Positions 52,032 through 61,534 of a DNA stretch of 64,000 nucleotides are shown in pieces. The stretch's first letter is position 1, and every line of letters starts with the position of its first letter. Location: the NCBI GenBank assembly GCA_022496805.1, contig CM040106.1, forward strand, positions 1,116,001-1,180,000. Reading direction: 5' to 3'. Below the pieces are notes generated by a model. It made no database searches and was not told the origin of the DNA. It saw only the letters and a program-made list of their open reading frames with translations. Both the position numbers and the translations under genes were made by a program. Origin of the DNA: Pohlia nutans (Eukaryota > Streptophyta > Bryopsida > Bryales > Mniaceae).

Positions 52032-52799
52032 AGGAATGGCAGGTCTGTTCTTGAATTCGTGCGTTCCAAAGATGATATATCGAAGACACAGCACCGAGTG
52101 AAGGGGATGAACTTGGACAGGGTCCTCGCTGCTCTCACTAGCGAGTCAAACGATGACGATGTCATCAAAACGGAAGAAGATGCTGGGCCAACGGCTTCTG
52201 ATACCGAAGCTCCGGAGATTCCTCTAGCTGAAGCTGCTGGACCACCTGTACTGGCTGCTGGCCGACACGGTGCACTCAATTCAAGTGAATTTGCGTGATC
52301 TTCCTTCGTCCGAGGTTACCACGAAGCGCTTGACGGATATCGTGCTTGGATCGCAAAGCGCCGATGTTCGTGATACACGAGCCGGGGATGCTAGGAAGTC
52401 CTTTCAGCAATCCGGTCCTCTCCAAATCGGCCGCCAGTCCACATCCTCGGCTTCTTTACCCGAGAGGGGTGGAAGAAAATCCCGATTGTCCGCCGATTCT
52501 CAGAAGGCTACATCCAAGAAGCGGTTGCACTTGCAGGAGATCATGGAGACGGACTTCCCTGAATACGCGGCAAATCCTGACAAGCCAAATGAGCCTCTAT
52601 CATCGCCGCCCTCGACACAGTCTTCTCCAAAGCGACCGCGGCCAATTGGAGGTTTGTCCCAGACGACGGAGTAGTGTTTTAGTCTATTATATATAGAGTG
52701 CCCAAGATTCTGCACTAGCATTGTAGATTCGCATCGTCTTAGTCCTCATTTAGAACCGTCCGCGCTTATATATGCACGATTCCTTAGTGTCTATAGCCT

Positions 52800-52990
52800 A
52801 AACAATTTTGAGCACTATGCTCACTAGATTTATTTTGCTTCGTATCGGCTGCCAGCCGACAGGTCTTTGATGTTGGCTGCCAGCCAATACAAAATATCAG
52901 GATTTCCTACAATCTAGTGTCTCCAAGATTTTGAGCATTTTGCTCACTGCCTTTACTTGGCTTTGTATCGGCTGCCAGCCGACAGGTATT
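52800..52990 (+). repeat. 123-bp tandem duplication carrying palindromes
   Basis: The segment TTTTGAGCA...GCTCACT...TATCGGCTGCCAGCCGACA occurs twice, its palindromes starting at 52843 and 52966 (123 bp apart). A third palindrome, with TTGG/CCAA arms, lies between at 52871. Confidence 0.8.
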
Positions 52991-53080
52991 ATAATCGTCA
53001 GTTATTCACTTCACATTTGCCTCATTCATTTTCTATGGAGTCTGGAGTGCTTGTCTGCTATTTTGTCGCTCATCGTATGA

Positions 53081-55735
53081 ATGTTTCATCCTCTTGCAAA
53101 GTTTTCTGAGTACGAATCACCGGACCGTGACAATGGGCGGTCTGCACACTCCGGAGAGGACGATATTGATGGCGAGGGTGATACTGCTCATACCCAGGCG
53201 TTAGTGCCAGTTCTGACCACCTTAATACCACAGGTAGCCCCTTTGAAATATTTTCTACTCTTCGACGTCAATGGAACTCTCATTCACTTCTCCAACTCTA
53301 AAATACTAGCTCATGACAAGGGAATGAAGAAGGCTGAGTCCAAGGCTAGACCGGGTCTAGAAAAGTTCTAGGGTTGGGTTCTAGACGCCGGGATGGAGAT
53401 TTGTTTCTGGTCTTGTGTCATGTTAACCTTGCTCCTCGGATCGATTTCATCCGGGGTATAGTCCCTCGCCTTCCAGAAAACTGCTTGCAGTTTAAGCAGA
53501 GAACTTGCAAGGTGAGTGCTTATAGAGACAAGGACGCACCAGCTTAGCCATATTTTTTGAAGTCTTTAGAGAACCTGTTTCAGCAACGTCATGAGTTGGT
53601 GAGGCGTTGTCGTGATGGAAATGCTTCCATCGTGTACATATATGCTGTAAGCTTTATATTTTCAATGAATGGAGTAGCGGAATGAAAATAGTACATATAG
53701 TTTGTCTTTCGTTTTAATTAAATCATCAAGGCATTAGGTGGTTTGAAAGGTGTGAATGGGAAGGGGGGGAATAAGTACCTTGTTTGAAGCTTCAAAGAGG
53801 AGCAAAGGCATATGTGCCCCACCGCCACCTTTGATTGGATGAGATTTAGTGAGGTCTTGGGGTTTTGAAGATTGTCGGGAGTTTTTTATGTGTGAAAATA
53901 GAGAGAGTTTTGAGACAGACTTTCGACTTGATGTAGCTCATTGAGCAAGACTTTGTTTAAATTGAAACTTTGAGAGATTGTTCCCTGCAATGAGACCTTT
54001 CCGAATTGATCTTATAAATTGAATTTGGAGTTGTATTCCAAAAGTTGTGAAGGTTGGAAGTTTGTGGAAACCCTTGGCCGTCCATTGAGAGGGCAGAGGT
54101 TTTGACGAGCTACAACTTTTGTCGTATCTATCAACTTGCTTTAAAATTTTGTAAGTGTTTGTATCATTGTAATAGCTTTTCAAAACGTTATTACTTTTAT
54201 GATTTGGAGTTCCGAGGAGAAAGTTATGAAGGTGTGAAGGCCTGGAGGTTGACTGCCTTTGGAAAGAAGCAAGCTAAGACTTCGAGGACCATAACTTTTG
54301 GTCATCGTGGTAATTTCTTTTGAAATTTATAAGAATGATAAATTATAAGATTAACTCTTCAAATTGCTATCACTCAATCTATTTGGAGTTTTATTGAAGG
54401 AGTTGTTGTGTGTTGAAGTTGAGAGGTCGATTCTTTCTATAAACAAAGAGACCAAAACTTTGACAGAGTTTAGGGTTTCTTCAAAAATTATACATATTTT
54501 AGGAGTTTGTATTAGCTTTTCAAAATGCTATTACACTTGTATGTAAGTGCTTTAGATCAAAAGTTATGAAGATATAAAGAGGCGGAGGTTGGTTGTCAAA
54601 GAAAAATTAAAGCTTCCACTTTGTTCTCTTATAACTTTTGGACAGTAACTTAGATTCAAGTGAATTTTAGAGGAATTTTAGATTGTTGTTTTAGCTTTTC
54701 GAAAAGCTATTACACTTAGCTTTTAGAGACTCGAGCCATCTATAGCATCAATTTGAAGGTCGCAGCCACAATAGAAGATTGCCTTGAGGGTTTCTTTGTG
54801 TTTTTGAACACTTTGAGACTTGAAAGTAAGAAGATTTGAATACTTCAAGACAAGACGTGAAGATTTGTGTGTTGTGGCTTGTGGCTCGTTGTTTATTACT
54901 GTTGTTCTTAGCCGGTTTTGGAGGCTCGTTGTCTTTTACTGTTATTCCCAGCCGGTTTTGGAGGCTAGTTGTTTGCAATTTTGTTTTGTAAAATTTGTTG
55001 GGGCAAAGTGGGATTGATCACCCACACGATCGTATTTAGGTTGTTCCCACCAGTGAGGCACGTTTGTTGGTCACCGTGGGTTTGAGATTTAGAAGCCATA
55101 TTTCGGACGGTTTCAGCTCGTAGTCTGGCCGTCCCGTTTTACCCGTCCGAGGCCCGTGGTTTCTTATTACCCCACCCTTACCCCTACACCTGATTAGAGC
55201 CATTGCAGAATAGGCTACTGAGATAAGATTTGAAGAGTACAAGAATTCAAGACACAACCAATCTCCCAAGCAATCTGATCATCGTGTCACAGCCAGATTC
55301 CCCGTGAATTCTCAGAGCGCGCTCCTCTCTACCCGACAGTGTGGATCCACTATAGAGAACACCCTCCTCATTGATGACTCCCCATACAAGAACGCCGTGA
55401 ACAATCCCTTTAATTTTTTTCACCCACCCACCTGCACAATGTACTCGGAGGCAAAGCTGAGGAAGGGTCAGAAACCTTTCTTAATGCAAACTCTGCAGCC
55501 CCTTTTGTATAAGCTTTATTGCTCTGGACAATCTATTCCAGAGTTCTTCCAATCCCACCAAGCTTATGGGCAACGTCACATTTTTCTAGATGATGCCTGG
55601 TACCCACAGCTGACGGAGCTAGCCAAATATATTGACTTGTCTCCAGCCACTTTTTTTGCGTTGGAGATTTTCAAGTTTCGGCACCTAGCAGCCTCGAAGT
55701 TGATGAGGCTCTACTTGTCGGCTGTCGGCCGATAG
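53081..55735 (+). pseudogene. FCP1/NIF-type HAD phosphatase-like gene, copy A
   Basis: The first segment (53081 to about 53646) gives FLLFDVNGTLIHF, where HAD phosphatases have DxDGTL, so the second Asp is Asn. RPGLEKF, a stop, and GWVLDAGMEICFWS follow, as in the NIF fold. A second frame adds the VPRLPENC...KSLENL stretch. After a ~1.65-kb gap (53647 to about 55300) comes NTLLIDDSPYKNAVNNP, the conserved DDSP block, and a helical tail ending at a palindrome (55716) that supplies the last codons and the stop. Known members dephosphorylate the RNA polymerase II tail. This copy is interrupted and lacks a catalytic Asp, so it is probably inactive. Confidence 0.65.
53647..55300 (+). other. Intron or insertion inside the HAD-like gene, with internal repeats
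   Basis: It begins GTAAGC after an open exon. It contains three diverged units centred on the palindrome-like TAGCTTTTCRAAAYGCTA at about 54170, 54508 and 54691. A 40-bp minisatellite lies at 54885-54970 (CTCGTTG...AGCCGGTTTTGGAGG). CCGTCC-type words occur near 55090-55160. This content suggests a transposon inserted into an intron. No ORF. Confidence 0.5.
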
Positions 55736-56289
55736 ACTTTTCTTTAGCTTTTCTAGTCACCTAGGTTATATATCTTTAGCATAGGTGTACATTTTGGTAG
55801 AGAATGCACTTTTGAGGACCCACTTAATGCCGACTAATTGTAAATGTTGAGGATCTATTTTTGTAGCTGGACACTCAGTAGTAGACTGTGTAGTTGTGAG
55901 GACGTCGTTATCATGTAAATGTACATTTTGAGGACGTTTATTTGGTTAATACTGTATCATTTTTGTAGAAGAATGACTGTTTGAATTATTATTACGATGG
56001 TTCTTCTTTTGTTCAATATTATGAGTGTTTCAGCCCGTTTTCACATAATTCTTTGTCTTTTTTTATTTTTGTATCTTTCTCACTCTCTCAATCTGTGTTG
56101 TTCAATTGGATTTCTCATGTTCATATTGTTGTCAGCTGCCAGCCGATATGTTCTCTATATTCTAGCTTCTATCATGTTGTCGGATGCCGGCTGATATGTT
56201 CCGTACTTACGTTCTCTGGCACTGTCGTCCGCTTTTGCTGTTTCTCTAACCGCCACATTTATGAGTTATTTGTCTGTTTTTTTTTCAGG
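55736..56289 (+). other. Spacer between HAD-like copies, probable 5' intron
   Basis: T-rich, with two palindromes (56130, 56178) and a strong polypyrimidine tract plus CAG at 56277-56289 just before the second copy. It is probably an intron of that copy. Confidence 0.45.
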
Positions 56290-56942
56290 GAGATTGCCTC
56301 ATGGACTCTGATTTTGCTCAACCTCATGCCGTCAAGAATAGTATTGTTCTCTGTGTTTCGGGTTTGCTTTGCTACATCAATCCTAATGTTATGCCGGATC
56401 GTTGGAATACTCATGGAAATGTTGTCAAGAGGCCAGGTGTTAGGAAGTTGTTTACAATGTTGTTGGAGCGATTCCATGTTGGCCTATGGTCTAAGATGCC
56501 AATCCGAGACTTGAAGCTCTTGCTAAATTTTATCCTCCCGGAGGGCGTTCTAGATAGGCTATCCTTTGTTTTCGGTAGAGTATATTTTGAATGTCCTGAA
56601 CATTATCCCTGGTGTTACAAGGTTCTCGACACTCTTTATTATAAGCGCCATTCGAGGGATGTATGCAAGCCTGACCAAGTCCTCCTCGTTGATGTTAGCC
56701 CTCTCTCTCTACGTAGGACTCCTGATTCTGCGTGCTACATGCCTTGGCCATTTCAGGGAGACTTCACCGCATCAAGCAGGACTATTCCTAATGTTGCAAC
56801 AGATATTATTCCCTTCATTTATCCCTTACATCAGTTTGAGTCTGTCAGTGATTATATGAAGCATTCTCATAGACTTGGACAGATACACTACGAAGTTGCA
56901 CATGCCCTAAAGTACATGATTCCTTCCTATTCTTTATGCTAG
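56290..56942 (+). CDS. FCP1/NIF-type HAD phosphatase-like gene, copy B
   Basis: Open from a likely splice acceptor at 56289 (first ATG 56301) to TAG 56940-56942, about 213 residues. The order of conserved blocks is that of the NIF/FCP1 family: IVLCVSGLLCYI (normally LDLDGTLVH), KRPGVRKLFTMLLERFHVGLWS, a central FGRVYFECPEHYPW, and KPDQVLLVDVSPLSLRRTPD (normally VDDSP). It ends with DIIPFIYPLHQFESVSDYM. Both catalytic Asp residues of the first motif and one Asp of the DDSP block are replaced, so it looks like a pseudophosphatase. Unlike copy A its frame is unbroken. It is bounded by palindromes at 56178 and 56951. Confidence 0.65.
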
Positions 56943-57167
56943 ACTAGAGGTATCGGCTGCGGGCCGACTCTCTCTTGCTCTATTTGTTAGGCTATAGGTA
57001 TCGGCTGCAGGCCTACTGTCTTCTGCTGCATTTGAGCAACTTGTATTTGTTCACTGATTTTAATACTCAAATCAAAAAACAAAAAAAGAATTCAACCAAT
57101 TTCTATATTCCTGGTCCGATTTTTTGCATCCTTTGCATATTTGGCATTTGTCGGCTGAGGGCCGACT

Positions 57168-58041
57168 TATTTATGGACTATGAATTTGTCGATAATTTGT
57201 TAAATATTAGTTGGAAGCTTCTGATGAGGCTTCCTAGAGACTATGAAAGCCCCTAGGAAGTATCCTGAATATCCTAAAAAGTTCTAGAGACCAATAGAGG
57301 TTCTAGAAGTGTCTAGAAGGTTCTATGTCCATAACAATACCCATCACGAACTAGGTTTGGGCACAATAATTATCAGTGTGATAATACCCATCACGAACTA
57401 GTTTTGGACACAATAATTCTATCTCTGGTTTCAAGGCCTAGTCTTTGCAATACCCATCTCAACGAACAAGGTTCTATGTCCGTGACAGATATATGTCTAA
57501 TCCTTCCTCCATTATTTAAAAAGAGAATAATAGAAATAGGGCATGTCTCTATCCCCTCTGTCATGGAAATCTCATTTGTATTGAGGTTTGGGAGAGAGGA
57601 TTTGTGTGCATCTTATCAGCCCATTTGAAAAAACTCTATTACCACAACATCACCCTAATTGTCTGATTACTTTTGATTGGTTAGGAATTCATTGTTTGGA
57701 TGTACTTAGGATTTACAAACCCCTCTCAATTCACTTTGTATGATGCGTTGTCTTCATATGTGGTTTAAGTATTGATATGGCAACTTGGTCTAAGAGAAGT
57801 GCAACAAATAGGTGAAAGAAATTATAGAAAGTAAGAGGGTGGAAAGGTTGGAATGAAGCCTTCTGGCATATAGAAGAAACTATATGAAGTAGTCATAGGT
57901 ATCATTTGCTTTTGCAATTCATGAAAGGCATTATGGATAAATTCACTCAAATAGGAGCTACAAAATGTTAATTGACCATCGGAATTTTTAATATATCTTA
58001 TTAGAAAATTACTATGTGCTAAATTGTGTTGCAATTTTTTA

Positions 58042-58044
<3 letters not shown>
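57168..58044. other. Non-coding; 47-bp duplication and TTCTAGAA words
   Basis: AATACCCATCACGAACTAG recurs at 57336 and 57383 (47 bp apart). Just before it, at 57280-57323, several GTTCTAGA and TTCTAGAA words form a pattern like a heat-shock element (alternating TTC and GAA). No gene is seen. Confidence 0.5.

Positions 58045-58113
<69 letters not shown>
58045..58113. repeat. (CA)n(TA)n compound microsatellite
   Basis: CA repeat for about 34 bases followed directly by about 35 bases of TA. Confidence 0.97.
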
Positions 58114-58117
<4 letters not shown>

Positions 58118-61100
58118 ATGTCATATTTAACTCGGGAAGTTAGTTTTTGAACAATCCCAATTATAACATCCTCAATAGGATCCATTTACCCAGCCATGAA
58201 GTCTCATCTACGTGGTCTCACGGGTAGATCACTCTAAGGCATTTTTGTGCACCACCTTCGGCTGGGGGTTTATTTTTTGGAGGCTATTTACCTTCAAGGG
58301 CTGAATTAAAGCCTCCCTATAATTATTTAGATTTCAAAAAAGGCTCATTTTTTTGCACCCTTCCATTACTTATATTTTCCAAATCATTGCAATTTTTTTT
58401 ACTCTATATTCCTTTTAAGTAATATAAACTAATTCAAACATATAACCAATTTGCAAGTATTAAAGCAAAGAATGGAAACAACAAGGAGTGCAAACTGTAA
58501 TACCATTGCACGACAACGATAACCTTGGAGACCAGAGCAAAGCCACTGTATTACAAACATTGTGATGAAGAAAACAAGGAGAGGATGCCAACAAACATAC
58601 TATAGCTATCTGTACAATGCAAGTAACCAAACACACAGCATATTAAAGCGTAAGAGAATTTACAATTTCAGCCTAAGTCCAGAATGTTTAGACGCGTAGA
58701 AACAAAACTCTAAGTACACCATATCATGGGGTAAGGGTTCAAAAAGATGTTCATGGTCTGTGTGTTCACAAACACAACATACAACATACAAATACCAGCA
58801 ATTTACACAAAAAGGGAAGCGAAGCAAAAGTTCCTAAGCCCTTTTCATCCATTTTTGGACAGACGAAACTCGCAATTATCATCCATCCCTGTCAATCCTA
58901 GACCCATTTACACAACATACTAAATATACCTTCTGGGATCCTTATCTTTAGTCCCTACATTGTTTTTACAAAAAAATAATGGCCCACGTTTTATGCCCAT
59001 CTATTTTAGTTATAATGGGACTGTCTTCATTTAATGGCCCCTTCATTAGTTGGAATTCCTTTATAATTTTTATTTGAAAAGAATTTAATCCTCTTTATAT
59101 TATGCCGCACGTCGTTTTTAAAATGCACTAAGTGATCTACCCGTGCGTGGTCTGTTTAAAGACCTTTAGAAGTGATGATATAATATAAAATATGTCATAT
59201 AGATAAGGATTTGGTATCAAATTTGGAATGCATGTTTGAACTTGGAAATCCTAATATTGTTCACAATATTAACATACATACATTTTACCTATTTAAATAG
59301 TTTTATTACAAGATTCAAGATATTTACGAGATTCAATGACCATTCAAGTGCAACTTTGCTTGGGCGTTTTTGGCTCCTAATACCATTCATGAATGTACCA
59401 AAGATGCCTATTTGGCCTTAGCTTTACTACATGTTCTACGTCTTTGAAGCTCCAATTTTTATTTTTTTTGTGGATGTGTGTCTGTGAGTAGTCATTCAAC
59501 CTTTTGTACGTCGATATTGACCTTCATGTTTGTCATCATAAAACTCAGATGAGAATCCTAATTTTGTTTTTTCAAATACCTCTTCTATACATATAATTTA
59601 ATATATATAGAAAGCTTTGCTTCATTTCATATGAATGACTGACATACTATAATAATTATAAAATTTAGAGTCTTGTTTTATAGGCAATTACAACTTCTTA
59701 CTTAAAGAATTACACATTGGATTTGTTTTTTAATGCGGTTTTTATATTTTTTCAAACTAAAACAAATTCACAAGGTCTAAATTACTTGCTACAACATTTT
59801 AACGTTACTATTAACATGTTTTAATTCCATGCTTAAATATTAATGATTTATTTTCTTCGTTTTAGTTCAAACTTAGTTCTACCTAAAAAAGATTATGAAC
59901 TTGATTTTTTTATTATTGATTTTGAGATCCTCATCAAAATTCTCCAATTGAAAGAATTATACCACAAAATTCTATAGTGCAAAAACTCAAAGTCTACTGA
60001 CTTATTTTACAAGGAAAGAAAATAAAAATATTTTTTATCATATTGTTCTTAAAATGCTAGTTGCTCAAACTATTATTACATTTTATAGTGGTTTAATATG
60101 AACAAATAGAAATGTTATACTTATTTTCAAATTTTGGCCCAAAAGTAGTATTTACAATTTTGGTACGCTTTTGGAACTAAATTTACTTGGGCCCTATATT
60201 GATCAGTCCATATGATATTTTCATGGAATATTTTATCAATTGTATCATTGCTTGAAGTTAATTTTATGATGAATACCAATGTAATTACAAAACTCCACTT
60301 ATGGTAAAAAATTTCATTTATTTTTATTTCCTTATCTTATTATAAATTATATGATAGTAGTGATGAATTTCAATTAGATATAAAAAACTCAATTAGACAT
60401 ACATACAAAAAAACTTAGTTCATGCATCTTTTTTATTTTTCAAAAATCCCCAAAAAAGTTGGAAATTTGTCTTATAATAAATTCAATGTAATAATAGTAA
60501 CTATTCAAATTTATAAATTTGATATTTAATTTTAGATTGATATTTTATTTTAGAAGTTCAATATCATTATTAATCACATTCCAAAGTAAAAATTTAGTCA
60601 AAACATGACGGTCAATTTCTAAATTTTAATTGCAATTTTCAAATGTCAATTTTGCAAAATTTCTTAGGTATTAACATTTCTTTGACGTTTTTCTTGTCTT
60701 AAATTTGGAATTTTATGCGGAATTTCATTTTTTTAAATTGGACATCAATATTTTATACATGTTTGTGCAATCATTTAATAAAAAATGATATGAATTGTAA
60801 ATGAGATTATGAAATCTATATTCAAAATGTAATTGTTAATGAAATTTCATTTTTGTTAGTAAATGTAATGTGATTGGCTAAGATTGCTTGAAAATATATT
60901 ATCAATTGTGTATCACAAATGAATGGCTATTATCACAAAGGAAAAGGGTACATTATCCCAACTAAATGGGAATTCATATCTTTACAACACATATTTACTC
61001 CATTAACAATTCTTTTTATTCATTCATTACAAGTCAAGTATTCAGCTGTAAGAATATCTACTTAAATCATATTAGCTATTTGTCGAATTTTTTAGTGTCA

Positions 61101-61534
61101 GAAATGAATTGTAATAGTAAATAACAATTTAAAATTACAACTGAATTTTTGTTACCTTTTTGAAACTTCCTACACTATGTGTTTTAACACCTTTAATGTG
61201 TCGTGCACCACTCCATCGTGTGCAGATCTCATCGTGCGGTCAGGGTTCCACAAATATATTTACCATCCTTATACATTGGATTGTGACAACAGTTGAATAC
61301 TTGTCATAACTAACCCATTCGTGATAAATTAACACATTCACACAACCATCAAAAGTGAAAAACAAAGACGATTGCAAATACACATAGAAATCCTGTAAAG
61401 CTAAGGCCAATGAGGCCTCCTTTAATCGCCCCCTGCGCCATCGGTGAAGCCCCCTTCATAATGGTGCATCTTGAATGAACACCCACGTAATCAAAAAGCA
61501 TTGTGATGTCAATTGAAGTCACGCCGCTACCAAT
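58114..61534. other. Very AT-rich non-coding DNA
   Basis: No gene, repeat family or element was recognised. The longest ORFs are short and compositional. The last 150 bases before 61535 are less AT-rich and are probably the 3' untranslated part of the neighbouring gypsy element. Confidence 0.5.

Larger units (their letters stand above)
49035..52674 (+). pseudogene. Intron-containing gene with a ParB-like domain, decayed
   Basis: Segments: 49035-49850, then 49958-50447, 50598-51921 and 52032-52674. The second holds WYIISGQHTVNACCKLAE and, further on, VIPVFTRD and NALNLNIAEK. This resembles the ParB/sulfiredoxin-fold pattern (GxHRxxAA..., then N(I/L)xR). The fourth has RRGGNVTEIGL joined across an intron to RNGRSVLEFVRSKDD, recalling the end of a DNA-methylase fold (weak). 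Charged, K/R-rich tails (SPKRPRP) suggest nuclear location. Stops at 49401, 49848, 50754, 51018, 51462 and 51691 all fit CAG, CAA or CGA; frameshifts lie near 49500-49620, 50060 and 51445. ParB plus methylase would be a notable fusion, but the methylase part is uncertain. Confidence 0.5.
42314..57167. repeat. Dispersed 19-bp palindrome family, about 35 copies
   Basis: Consensus T(A/G)TCGGC(T/C)G(C/G)C(A/G)GCCGA(T/C)A; the best copies are TATCGGCTGCCAGCCGATA, a perfect odd-centred palindrome. Clear copies start at 42314, 42829, 42890, 45064, 45123, 45247, 47258, 47397, 48419, 48449, 48515, 48544, 48679, 48744, 48800, 48866, 48936, 49894, 50470, 50528, 51982, 52843, 52871, 52966, 55716, 56130, 56178, 56951, 56999 and 57150. 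Half-sites lie between. Arms vary in matched pairs: TATTGGC with GCCAATA at 48544, TGTCGG with CCGACA at 45247. The family is confined to this 15-kb stretch of the window. Confidence 0.9.
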
